Positions 35,261 to 46,108 of a DNA stretch of 64,000 nucleotides are shown one piece after another; the stretch's first letter is position 1, and each line of letters starts with the position of its first letter. Origin of the DNA: Coptis chinensis (lineage: Eukaryota; Streptophyta; Magnoliopsida; Ranunculales; Ranunculaceae); the NCBI GenBank assembly GCA_015680905.1, contig CM027381.1, forward strand, positions 85,461,501 through 85,525,500, in the 5' to 3' direction. The translations under genes were made by a program, and so were the position numbers. Below the pieces are notes generated by a model. It was not told the DNA's origin. It ran no database searches and was given only the letters and a program-made list of their open reading frames with translations.

Positions 35261-36620
35261 TTTTTCTTGTTCATCAAAAGCCCTGACCTTCCAGAGTTTT
35301 CTAAGCATCTTTTTGTGTTTGGAGTGGACATTGGAGCTAAAGAAAATACTGGACTTGTTCCAGTTAATGGCCTGACTAGAAGCTTGACAATACTTGGCAA
35401 GAATATTCTTCATATTATCAGATTCTTCCAAAGTTGCCTTGCAGAAGATAATTAGGTCGTCTGCATAGAGAAGATGAGAAATAGGAAGGGTTTGAGGCCT
35501 CAGCTTGATGCCATGGATGTATTTTTTATTTTCTGCCTGAGCCAACAGTTTTGAAATAGCTTATGAGGCAAGGATAAATAAGTAGGGGGACAAAGGATCC
35601 CCTTGCTTAATACCTCTAAAAGGGTAGACTTTTGAAAGGGGGGATCCATTTAGCAGAACATTGTAAGAAACTGTGGAGATGCATTTCTTGATGATCATCC
35701 TCCACTTATCACAGAAACCCAGATGTTGGAAAATATCATCAATAAAATTCCATTCCAATCTATCAAAAGCTTTTGCCATATCGAGCTTAACTGCCATCCA
35801 GCCTTGCTTTTTTTTTTTTTTTTCATCTTCCTCATATTATGAAAGATTTCACTAGCCATGCTAGTATTATCTCCAATGGATCTACCTTTGATGAAAGCCC
35901 CTTGAAAGGGGGATATGATTTTGTGGAGAAGAGGTTTCAATCTATTTGCTAGAATCTTTGAAATAATCTTGTAGCTGAAGTTACTTAGGCTTATAGGCCT
36001 AAATTTGGATATATGATTAGGGTTGATGATTTTTGGGATTAAAATGATGAAAGTTTCGTTTAGTGGGGATGGGAGATCCCCATTGATGAAAAAAAATTGT
36101 ATTGCTAGGATGACAGTATGAGAAATGATGTCCCAATATTGTTTGTAGAAAATACCCTGGAAACCATCTGGTCCAGGTGACTTGAGACTGCCAAATTTCT
36201 TGACAACACTCCAAACTTCTGAAGGGGTTGGTGTTCTAGTGAGTAAACTGTTTCCATTTTGAGTTATAATGGGGTTGAAAAGATTTTGGATATCTGGGTC
36301 AAGATTTGGGTTATTTGTACTGAAAAGGGTTGTGAAATAAGAGTTAATAGTTTCTCCAATATCTTTCCTACCCTCCATCCACTCTCCATTATCATCCATG
36401 ATTTTAGTGAAATGATTCTTTCTTCTTCTGAAAACAGTCGAGAGGTGAAGACCTTGGTATTTCTCCCACCCTCTTTAGCCCAGTTAAAACATGCCTTTTG
36501 CTGCCAGAAACTCTCTTCTTTCTCCATAAGACTCTCAAGCTCAAGCCTTATGATAATTTTCCTCAGAATGATCCCTCATGAGACATTTCTCTAGTTCTTC
36601 TTTTGTACTGCTGATTTTTT
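35261..36620 (-). pseudogene. LINE reverse transcriptase (decayed)
   Basis: Reads GSLKSPGPDGFQGIFYK, then FIILIPKIINPNHISKFRPI, FQGAFIKGRSIGDN, VKLDMAKAFDRLEWNF, GIKQGDPLSPYLFIL and SHLLYADDLIIFCKA, the conserved blocks of plant L1 reverse transcriptase with the YADD active site intact. An expanded A run (T run 35808-35823, read as a lysine string) shifts the frame between the GRSIGDN and MAKAFDR blocks. Further breaks lie near the 5' edge and just before the YADD block. Confidence 0.92.
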
Positions 36621-36669
36621 GAAAAAATTTCTCAAAGACCTCCTTATTCCAAACAACAAGATCTTTTTT

Positions 36670-36760
36670 CAAACTATCTATTAAAATTTGTATAAAGAAT
36701 AAGGATCAGATCTATTTTATAGAAACCCTTCATGACTGCATTGAGTTCACTCGTATTCTC
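36670..36760. repeat. Host segment, copy 2, right part
   Basis: Resumes the homology with 18421-18510 immediately after the LINE (CAAACTATCTATTAAAATTTG) and fades out after GCATTGAGTTCACT. Confidence 0.82.
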
Positions 36761-37876
36761 ATCTGTTTCCATTAAAGTGTTAGCTTTTTACGCCGTGATC
36801 AAAATAGGGAGTCGGTTTTTAGGACATGTTTGTTGTGGAGGAAATGCTAGGGAAAGGAAAGGAAAAGAAGTGTGGTCCACCTTTTCTATAATTTTTTTAT
36901 TGTTTGTTTGCCCATGGAAAAGAAAGACAAATGGAAATGGTTTTGAGTCCATGGTCCAAACCAAAAAAATTAGGGAAAGGAAAGGAAAAAACAACAACTG
37001 ACATAATTTACTTTCTTTTCCACAGTTTACCAAACATACACAATTTTAAAAATGTTTACATTCCATTCCATTCCTTTCATTTACTTTCCATAGTGGATCA
37101 CTTAGTGTGTGTTTGTTTTGACGGAAAGACTATGGAAAGGAAAGGAAAAGAGGTGGTGGTCCACCTTTTCCATAGTTTTTCACGTGTTTGGTTGCCCTGT
37201 GGAAAGGAAAAGTGTTTTCCGTGTGAAAACAAAACCACGGAAATGGAAAGGGTTTTGTGTCCGTGCCATAACCCAAAAAAATTCATGGAAAGGAAAGGAT
37301 CCAAAAAAAAAAAAAAGATCGAACCATTCCAACAGCCACCACACCCCTTCTTCATCTTTGACAACTATCTCCACTCTTCAATCTTCAGCTCTCAAACTCT
37401 ATCTCAGGTACTATCTTCTTCCCCTCTCATTCTCTTATGGAATAAACATAAATATTTTTTTAGATATTTGAAATGTTTTTTTTTTGCTAATATGTCGATT
37501 TTTACACATACTACAATCGGAATGTTCTTGTTTAAAGCTTGTTACTGAACAGTATGATTTGACAAAGTGGGACAATGCATGACTATTTCTTTTATCAATT
37601 GTTAGATCCAAAGAGTTAAGCGATCTTCTTGTAAAATTGCAAAAACAACTCCATATATATTTCAATCCAATTGGAAAGAATATTTATTTCATAGGGTTGG
37701 TTAGTGCAGTCTTACTTTCTCCCCTATGAATATCGTGATTTCAAAGACAACATAAAATAATTTAAGAGTTAAGACATTCCCAACGCCTTATTATTTTGTT
37801 GCGTCAATACCAGATTAGGTGCATGAAGAATAGCTTATAAGCTTCAAATTTGTCATTTTCACTAAAAATAAAATAA

Positions 37877-37879
<3 letters not shown>

Positions 37880-37948
<69 letters not shown>
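37880..37948. repeat. (AT)n microsatellite in the Harbinger left part
   Basis: About 34 uninterrupted AT units in the non-coding leader of the transposon. Confidence 0.9.
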
Positions 37949-37950
<2 letters not shown>

Positions 37951-38707
37951 AAAAGAAAAAATTATGATCATTTAAACAAAGATGGGCTTCTTCTCGATCT
38001 GCATCTCTAGCTCTTTTATATATGTATGTTTCAATCCACATGCATGCTCCACCTACTTCAAAAACATTGTTCTAAGAATATTATGTCGATCAAAAGGCAA
38101 GTACTTGAGGTCAGTTTAGTTAGTTAAGATATGAACATCTTAATCAAAAGTTATATGTGCTTTTCTATTTCGTTAACATAGGTTGTTTCATGGGTTCTAG
38201 TTCTACTTAATTATTAAGAATTTAATAGATCGAATGCACAATGCAAGCAATGTGAGTGAGAGGGATATGTAAAAAGTGCTAACTAGTTAAAGACAGCCTA
38301 TGCTAAAGACGACTGATCAAATGATTTAAAGGGTTTTGAACTCCCATCATAATCTCTTTATTACCTTTGTCAAAGTGGGACAATGATTGGCTATTTCTTT
38401 TGTGGGTTTGATCGATCAGAAAAAAAAATTACTAGCTTTTTAGATTTTTGTTAGTATGAATTGATTTCATTTGAGTTTAGTAAGAATTGATTTCATTGGA
38501 GTTTTGAATATTCAAAATTTAACTCTTAGTAAGAATTCTTTCATTGTTCTTGTTTAATGAAATTTTGGAAATACCCATTCTTAATCATATGAGTTTTTTT
38601 TTTTTTTTTTTTCTCATTCTATTAATCATGGTACAACTCCTTTGGTAGTATTATATGTTTATCTATTAATTGTAACTCTGTTGATCAATAACAGCTGTCT
38701 TAGGAAT

Positions 38708-39982
38708 ATGGATGACTACGAAATAGCTGCAGTCTTTTATGTAATTGATGTATATTTTATGATGTCACGTGTGCTTGAGAACATGCCTATTGATAGGGCG
38801 CCACATAGAAATTGTGACTACAAGAGACACCTAGCTCTAGAGAGGTTGTATTAAGAAAATGATAATAATTGCCATAAAATGCTCCGGTTGAATAGAGCAT
38901 GTTTTAATAACTTATGTGAGCAACTTCAAGAAAGAGGTTTGATTGCTAGTAGGTGGGTTCCTGTGAAAGAACAAGTGGCAATGTTTCTTTACATTTTAGG
39001 CCAAGATACACGTGTGGGGCCTACTGCTTGGACTATGATAAGGTTATAAGAAATTATCCACCGACATTTTCATAGAGTTTTGCGAATCTGTATTGAGGCT
39101 TGGTAGAGAATACATAAGATAGGCACGTCAAACGAACTCCCCAGCAACAGGAAGTAATCTGAAGCCTTGGGCCATGAGATATTTTAAGGTAAACCAAGTT
39201 ATAAAATACTTACTCTTAAACCTAAACCTAGCTAGCATTTGTCTTAAAGGTATAAAGTTAGTCGTAATTTTTTTTTCCTCATTTTATAGGATTGTGTTGG
39301 TGCAATTGATGGTACTTTCATACCGGCAATGGTACCTATAGAAGACCAACCACGATATTGCAATCGGAAGGGGAATTTAGAGCGTAATGTTCTAGTGGCT
39401 TGTATATTTGATATGAAAATATCATATGTATTGGCCGGATGGGAGGGTTCTACTCATGATAGTCGGATATTGAGAGCTGCTCTAAACCATCCAAGGGAGA
39501 GGTTGTTTGTTCCACCTGGTAAATATTACTTAGTTGATGCCGGTTACCCACTTACCCCAGGCTTCTTAGTTCCGTACCAGGCAACAAGGTATCATTTATA
39601 TGAAATTGGAGAAATGGCGGCACGAAACAAGAAAGAGTTATTTAACTTTAGGCATTCTTCACTACGTAATGTAGTCGAGCGTACTTTTGGACTTTTGAAA
39701 AAGCGGTCCACTTATTTAAGGGTAACTCCTTATTACAGTGTGGATACACAAGTTGATTTAATCATAGCTTGTTGTATACTAGATAATTTCATACGAGAGG
39801 TTGATCCTGGCGATGTTGGTGGATGGGTGGATGAACCGGATGTGGAGGAACCTAGAGATATGGGTAGCCAAGCTCAGGATTATAGTGCACTGAGGCCAAC
39901 TAATGAGTGGAAGTTGTTTAGGACCAACCTTACTGAGAGTATGTGGAACGAGCGTCATATGTTTCAAACACAAAGAGAGTGA
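38708..39982 (+). pseudogene. Harbinger DDE transposase (DDE_Tnp_4), decayed
   Basis: The early part (MDDYEIAAVFYV ... RNCDYKRHLALERLY) leads to LRLNRACFNNLCEQLQERG and VAMFLYILGQDTR, the N-terminal helix-turn-helix region. After an intron-like gap (39190-39288, GTAAAC...TTATAG) the catalytic part reads DCVGAIDGTFIPA (first D), GWEGSTHDSRILR (second D), KYYLVDAGYPLTPGFL and RNVVERTFGLLKKR (E). The last 217 codons (39329-39982) are open. Stops at 38852 and about 39046 and further breaks to about 39150 disrupt the 5' half. The family excises and inserts DNA at TTA/TAA sites together with its Myb-like partner. Confidence 0.93.
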
Positions 39983-40229
39983 TGGACCACTTTTATGTTT
40001 TTTAGTTATTTATGTGTTATATTTGTTTTTGGGTGGTAAGAATATGTACTTGCATCTAACATTTTATGCAAAGTGTGAATTGCAAATGTTATTATTTGAT
40101 TATATGTTGTTGATTAAAACGATAAAATCTATATTTTATGGATCTTTTCAATTCCTACGTACTATTTTTTTTTTATAACTTATATTATGAAAATAGATGT
40201 GTTATAATCATATAATAATTTTAATAGGG

Positions 40230-42385
40230 ATGGCAACACAAGCAACACCTCAAACACCACAAGTACCAGTACGCGATTAGAAAGGGAGACTAGTTTGGAC
40301 TCAATTTATGGATGATGTCATGTTAGAAGTTTTCTTGGAACATCTTGCAAAGGGTTTAAGGAGAACCGGTGGATGGAAAAAAGAAATAACATTTTTTGCT
40401 GTCACTGAGGCAATGAGAGATCAGTTGGGTTTTGCTATCGATATTAAACACGTTGAAAACCGAATCAAGACAAAAAGGGCTGCGGTTAAATCATTCAAAG
40501 ATTTGAGATCTTTTTCTCATAGTGGTTTTGGTTAGAATTCGGATACAATGATGATAGAAAGTGATGCTTCAGTATGGGCAGATGCAATTAAAGTAAGAAT
40601 ATTTGTACGAACAAGTTTTGTTAGTTATTGTAGTATAGTGAGTATTATAATTATTTGATTCTTTGATAACATAGTTATTAGAGGTTATTCTTTGATAATA
40701 TAATATGTTAGTTATTGTAGTGTAGTGAGTATTTAGTTATTATAGGTTTATATTTTAGTGTGTGAGATGCAAATGCAATGATACAAAGGTTGAGGAAGCA
40801 TTATAACACAAACTCTTGTTTATGCATGTGTAATCCAGCTTGTGTTGTTAGTGCCCGAGCTAAGATTTTATGTTCCTTTACTTTTGTGACAAATAATATA
40901 GTGTGTAAGCAGTTTTTGTTGGTTTAGTTTCTGGTGTCGGTTCAGAAGATTCTTGAAAAATCATGTTTGAGAATTTGGTCTCGGGGCTTGAATAAGATTT
41001 TTAGATCTGCGAGTCTACTTTCCAATACAGTTGGATTCATCTTGTTTCAATATCTGCACAATAAGTTATGACTATTTTTGTACATAATGGTCAGCCTGGA
41101 TTTTTCTGACGAAGTTATGTGTTTGGTTGCGTTCTGTGCATTTTCTGTTGGGAACCTACTTTCATGGCCTGAACGTTAGTTGTAGACAATTTAGTGTAGT
41201 TTCATACCCAATTTACCTTGTACCAATCCAAGTTATACAAATAAAGTTACGACAGTTTTAGTGCAGATAGGTCAACCAGGATTTTTCTGACAAAGTTCTG
41301 TGTTTGGTGCGTTCTGTGCATTTTCTGTGGGGAACCTGCTTTCATGACCTGAAAGGTAGTTGTAGATAATTTAGTGTAGTTTCATACCCAATTTGCCTTG
41401 TACTAATCTAAGTTATACAAATAAAGTTATGACAATTTTAGTGCAGATAAGTCAACCAAGATATTTCCTGACGACTTTTTATTTGCTGTTAGGCTAAGTG
41501 AATTTTTGAGTTGGAATCGGTTTTTCGGGTGTGAACAAATATTGTAGAGGTTGGAGTGTAGTTTCTGACCCATTTGGATTTGTGTCAATCCAATTTATAT
41601 AGAGAAATCTAGGATTGTTTCAGTAGAGTGTGGTTAATTATGATTTGATTCTTGATTATATATATATTGAACCGATTGGTTCAATATTTTTTTATTGAAA
41701 TCCAACAAATATTTTTTTATGTCGCAGAAAAACCCAAAAAGGAAGACCTATAAAGGAAAGCAAATACCTAGGTTGCTGGAGTGGGTTGAAGTGCTCAGAG
41801 ACAATATTGTTTGTGGTAACATACATAAAACTAGTCTTACGGCGGATGAGGATGCTACTATGGCAAGTGAGATGGACATGTCATCGCAGGTTCAGTATTC
41901 ATATACTTTGCTTAGGGAAGCCATGCGTATCCATATAGATAGTTTCCCACCAACTAGTAACGAGGGTGAAGGCTCCCACACTGCTACTTCCCAACCATCA
42001 AGTCAGTCTGCCCATCCAAACAAATTGCCTCAGAAAGAAGCGCAAGAGCATGGAAGGTGGGGACAATGATGTTATGGAAGGCATGAGGCTTGTTATGTAG
42101 AATGTCACAGATTCTTTGCATGTGAGGAGTGAAATTGAGCGTGAAAGGACTGAAATTGAGCATGAGAGGATTGCAGTTGAGGCTAGTAAGAACAATGTTC
42201 TAGCCCTCACTTGGGACCAAATTTGTTTAGCCATTGATGAAATTGACGTGTTGGATGAGGAACAAAAGATTGCAGCTATGGAGTTGTTTTCACAAGATGG
42301 TGCTGAAAACCTGAAAATGTTTTTTCTCAAGATGAGTACCAACAAGCATGCTAGTTGGTTATTGAAGAAGCTTGGTAATAATTGA
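40230..42385 (+). pseudogene. Harbinger Myb/SANT-like second protein, decayed
   Basis: Starts MATQATPQTPQVPVRD. A TAG follows at about 40278, then KGRLVWTQFMDDVMLEVFLE and TGGWKKEITFFAVTEAMRD, a Myb/SANT-like (Myb_DNA-bind_3) domain common to PIF ORF1-type proteins. GFG is followed by TAG where the family has Trp. A long intron-like stretch (about 40595-41690) precedes KRKTYKGKQIPRLLEWVEVL and a tail with a charged helix (EIERERTEIEHERIAVEA) and a C-terminal NKHASWLLKKL. A TAG near 42100 separates the last two parts. These proteins bind the transposon ends and assist the transposase. Confidence 0.8.
41099..41460. repeat. About 181-bp tandem duplication in the Harbinger second gene
   Basis: Copies 41099-41279 and 41280-41460 both start GATTTTTCTGAC and contain GTGCATTTTCTGT and AGTGTAGTTTCATACCCAAT. 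The block is in the intron-like region. The preceding 40930-41098 looks like a third, more diverged copy. Confidence 0.8.
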
Positions 42386-43114
42386 GTGGATGAGTTCTCA
42401 AGTCTTTTGTGGGTGTTTTAGATACACTTTGGATATGCTTTAATGTGTTATTTTTCTTTTTATGATGGAGTGTTAAAGTCTTTTGTTGTATTTCAGATCC
42501 ATTAACTGTTTTGGATGTTTTCAAGATTACTGAAGTTTTTTATTATTGCTTTAGTGAATGCAACAATGGTTTATGTGTTTGAGGGAGTTCTCTATTAGTA
42601 TTGTTAGACAATATTATATATGAGTTTGCAGGTATCATACAAGTGTTTATACTCCTAAAACAGGGTAGTTTTTGTTTTTTTTGTTTTTTTTTTGGCTTTA
42701 TATGTTAAATTTATTTTAATTTACAAGTGTCATATATATATCCGCAAAATAAAAAAGGTCATGCCATTTGTTTTTTTTATTTTATTTTCCCCCAAGAGCA
42801 ATGAGTTTTGGAGAAAAATAATAAGTAGCTTGGAGAAAAATGACAAGTAATATGAATGAATTATTCATGTTTCCAACTTTCTTTTCCTTTCCACAGCTTT
42901 TGCATAACAAACAAAATTATTCATTTCCTCAGTTTTACTTTCTTTTCCACAGTTTACCAAACAGACACATATTTGAAACTCTTTCCATTCCATTCCATTC
43001 CATAGTGGACCACTTTTTTTTTTATTTCCTTTCATTTCCATTAGTAAAATTTAAACAAACACACCCTTATTTCTTTTCATTTCCATTAGTTAAAATTTAA
43101 CAAACAGACCCTTA

Positions 43115-43637
43115 GTCTGTTCCCATTGACTTCTAAGAAAGGTTTGTTCCAAGGGTCACAATCTTTCACATTGAGTTAACTGGATTTGCAAATGATGAAT
43201 ATTACTTAATGGAATTTGTATTAAAAGTTTCGGGTATCTATTATCTCTTACAAGTTACTACAAGAGGCACATTCATTATGCACATATTATAGCCACATTT
43301 TTTACATACAAATTAATTAAGGCCTAGTTTTTTGTAGAAATGATCTCCCCACCATGAAAATCATTCTCACAAAAATTATAATATTTGAATATGTCTAACC
43401 ATATAAAAGTTAGTGTTCATTTTTAAACTTTTCATCTAACGGTCTAAAAGTTTTGTGAGCATGTTATAATGTTAGACTTCTTTGAATGAGTTGAATTTTG
43501 GTGGACATGTTTTCCATGGTGGAGATATCATATGTACAAAAAATCAGCCCTTAATTCAACTTTTAAATCAATGATTTTGCTCGGATTCATTTACAATGTG
43601 GCTATAATGTGCTTCTATCTCTCCATATATATATATA
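43115..43637. other. Spacer between the Harbinger MITE and the Helitron cluster
   Basis: AT-rich non-coding sequence ending in a short AT run directly before the first Helitron terminus. No gene seen. Confidence 0.5.
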
Positions 43638-44107
43638 CTAGGTAATGCCCGTGCCTTTGGCACGGATTGTTTTTGAATTTTTTGATTTGGATTGATTTTT
43701 TTAATATTATTTATTTATTTATTATTATTTTTTCTTGTTTAGATTCACTAATATTTTCTCCTAGCCACAGTTTTAACAAACATCATCTCTATGTTTGTCT
43801 CTTATTTAAATAATAGTTATTGATTCATTATTTTATGATTTTGGTACAGTTTTTTGTCTTGAACATATATATTTTAATTCATGTATTTTTCACAATTTCA
43901 AGAAATAAAACAAAAACAAAAGTACTTGTGAAAAATTCATCCAACCTAAAACAATTTTGACTAATATGATACATTAAACGTGCTTGTTCACCAACTTTAT
44001 ACATTACACATGTTTTGGCAATATGTATCCCTAGCATGTATATACACCCTCCTAATGATTTAGTTTCTGATATTAAAAAAATAAAATAATTTAAAATAAA
44101 CTACAAA

Positions 44108-44108
<1 letters not shown>

Positions 44109-44188
<80 letters not shown>
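44109..44188. repeat. (AT)n microsatellite inside Helitron H1
   Basis: About 40 AT units; the equivalent run in Helitron H3 is at 50404-50493. Confidence 0.9.
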
Positions 44189-44191
<3 letters not shown>

Positions 44192-45270
44192 TACAAAATA
44201 TGAATATGATATAATGCTCCAAATTTTAGCCATGAAGGCACAAATTATGTTGTCGTCTTTTATCTTTGGTGCTATCTCTACACGTCTATGAACACCATGT
44301 CGCAAAGAATTTTGGCAAAACCTTCTTTGTGTTTGTTACTTTGGGATATTGAAGCAACACAACCACTGTTGACATTGAAAATGTAAACAAAAAACCTATG
44401 CAAATTGCAAATATACCAAAGTTACCGGGCAAGTAATTGAACCATACTATACAATTGAGAATATTCACTGCAACAATTAACTACACTTTGAGCAATCTTT
44501 TGCACATTGTAAGGTATATCAACAAATGTTAATTTGCTCTTGTTCGACTCATGACGGCACACCTGACTCATCTCTTACTTCAGCGTAACCGATAAAGTAT
44601 AAGACATGAAATAAAAAATAGAAAAAGATTTGTGTCAAATTCACTCTACAAAAATTATTTTGAACATACTTCAACGGACTGAACATGAAATTTTGTAGTT
44701 CAAAAGAAACTTAATAGAAAAACGGTGACTACATGCACTGGAGGTACGTACTTTTCCTAAATTTCATAATTTGATTTCATTTTATGGTTTTGAATTGTTT
44801 TTTGTTTATTTCATTTTTGTTCACTCATAGTTTTTCTATAATTCCAACTGTTCATCAAGACGATGTAAACCAACTATCCATTTTAAAGTGTTGCATAATG
44901 GTTTTGTCGTCCTCATATTTTAACGTCTCGCATGTTATTGACTGAGATTGAAATCCAACTATTTTAGAGTATGTCTCATCCTATATTTTAACCAGTTAAC
45001 TCTGTAGTAATATCCAATTCATACTTGTCATAACTTTCCGATCCATTTTTAAATTCTTGTAAGCTATCAATTAAGAAATTAAAATATCCATGAAAAAGCC
45101 TCATTGAACTGTTGATCATCTCTATAAGAACTTCTCAATAAACTTGTTATTTTTTATTTTGATTTTTTCGTAGACTTGTCTTTTAATAAATTGCTTTTGG
45201 AAAAATGGTAGAAACCTTAAATAATTTGCTAATTTTATTTTAGTATTTTAGATAGTCTAAATCTTTGGCA

Positions 45271-45642
45271 TATAGTGTAATACCCCGGCCCTTGTGGGAA
45301 TATACTGCATCGCCTAGCCCGTGAAGCGAGGTTGAAACGGGTACTTAGAAAGGTGTCTAGCCCGTGGGGCAAGGGTCGCCTCATGTATGAATTCTAGCAT
45401 CTATGAAGTTGTTTGAGATCTGAGACATAACTAATTCATCCGCCAAAAAACATAGAGATTTTTTTTCCCGGATTTATGGATTCATGGAAACTATGTAGTG
45501 AAGTTTGCTCATGTAGGAGTAGTCATAGGATGGGTGGCCTCCTGAAAACTTGTTGTCGGTGTCAAAAAACCTCACACTGTGGTGACTATGTGGGAACAAT
45601 CGATGTGTAGGATTTTTGATTCCTTAAATATCAACTTTGATA

Positions 45643-45680
<38 letters not shown>
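45271..45680. other. Unidentified GC-richer block ending in poly(A) inside Helitron H1
   Basis: Starts GTAATACCCCGGCCC, contains two related GCCTAGCCCGTG/CTAGCCCGTGGGGC words, and ends in an A run (45648-45678). The start resembles gypsy LTR termini, and the A run would suit a retroposed piece. I cannot decide between an LTR fragment and a SINE-like insert. It is also present in H3 (51610-51995) with a shorter A run. Confidence 0.4.
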
Positions 45681-45682
<2 letters not shown>

Positions 45683-46108
45683 AAATTTTGATTGAACTGA
45701 GTTCTTTATTTTAATTTTTGAAATATTGCTAAAAGCATTAATTAATTTGAAATTATTGGAAAATTATTTTTTAATTACCTAATTAAACCATTATTTATTG
45801 ATTTGCAAAATTAATAAAAAAAAATTAACTGTCATTATTTATTGATTTAATAAATTAATGAAAAGTTTTAATTACCAATTAAACCATTATTTATTGATTT
45901 GCTTAATTAATAACAAATTTTAACTATCATTATTTATTGATTTAATAAATAGAAGTCTTAATTACTATTATTTGATTTGGTAAATTAATGGGAAGTCTTA
46001 ATTGCCATCAAACTCCAACACGTGGCGGAACGGTGGCCCTCGATTTATACCCGCTCATATTGAATCCCAGCCGTAGGTCATAAAACTTCCCTCCCTTGTT
46101 ATATTAGA

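Larger units (their letters stand above)
29812..36669 (-). mobile_element. L1-type LINE, 5'-truncated, split by an LTR insertion
   Basis: Non-LTR retrotransposon on the minus strand in two pieces, 35261-36669 and 29812-31680, about 3.3 kb in all. The poly(A) tail reads as a T run at 29812-29821. Order on the minus strand: linker (EKEESFWQQKACFNWAKEGG), reverse transcriptase, zinc-finger reverse-transcriptase-associated region, and RNase H of the plant L1 type. The APE endonuclease and ORF1 are missing, so the copy is 5'-truncated within ORF2. The insertion site is defined by host copy 1: the split falls between GAAATGAAAT and CAAACTATCT, with about ten host bases lost and no clear target duplication. 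Confidence 0.92.
37105..43066 (+). mobile_element. PIF/Harbinger DNA transposon, about 6 kb, two-gene, decayed
   Basis: Left end GTGTGTGTTTGTTT and right end (other strand) GGGTGTGTTTGTTT form a terminal repeat matching at 12 of 14 positions, with TTA on both sides (37102-37104 and 43067-43069). Inside, on the plus strand, are a DDE transposase remnant (38708-39982) and a Myb/SANT-like second gene (40230-42385), the standard two-gene layout of this superfamily. The left 1.6 kb is non-coding with an AT microsatellite. Both genes carry in-frame stops, so the copy cannot mobilise itself. Confidence 0.85.
36822..43111. mobile_element. PIF/Harbinger-related MITE, interrupted by a full-size relative
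   Basis: Outer element of about 330 bp: 36822-37104 and 43067-43111. Ends are GGACATGTTTGTTG and, on the other strand, GGGTCTGTTTGTTAAA. It is flanked by TTA (36819-36821 and 43112-43114), the usual Harbinger target. Its body contains GGAAAGGAAAGGAAAAG and the opposing TTTCCATAGTGGATCAC, shared with the inner element, so the two are related. Confidence 0.7.
43638..46108 (-). mobile_element. Non-autonomous Helitron H1
   Basis: 3' terminus at 43638: on the minus strand CCGTGCC-AAA-GGCACGG forms a 7-bp hairpin, followed by GCATTAC and CTAG, then a host T. The 5' terminus at 46108 reads TCTAATATAACAAGGGAGGG. This fits the Helitron rule (5'-TC, 3'-hairpin-CTRR, insertion into AT). No Rep or helicase is encoded. 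It contains an AT microsatellite (44109-44188), a block starting GTAATACCCCGGCCC (45271-45640) that ends in an A run, and AT-rich tandem units near 45770-45990. Nearly the same sequence occurs at 49916-52418. Confidence 0.85.

Noticed and set aside
36900-37550. Overlapping open frames on both strands at the left of the Harbinger element
   Set aside because: They are translations of the GGAAAGGAAAGG-type purine-rich terminal sequence, with no resemblance to proteins; both strands are open because the composition avoids stops.
44286-44468. Hydrophobic 60-residue open frame repeated at 50574-50756
   Set aside because: It is shared only because Helitrons H1 and H3 are copies of one another. No family is recognised and no start context or constraint is visible.
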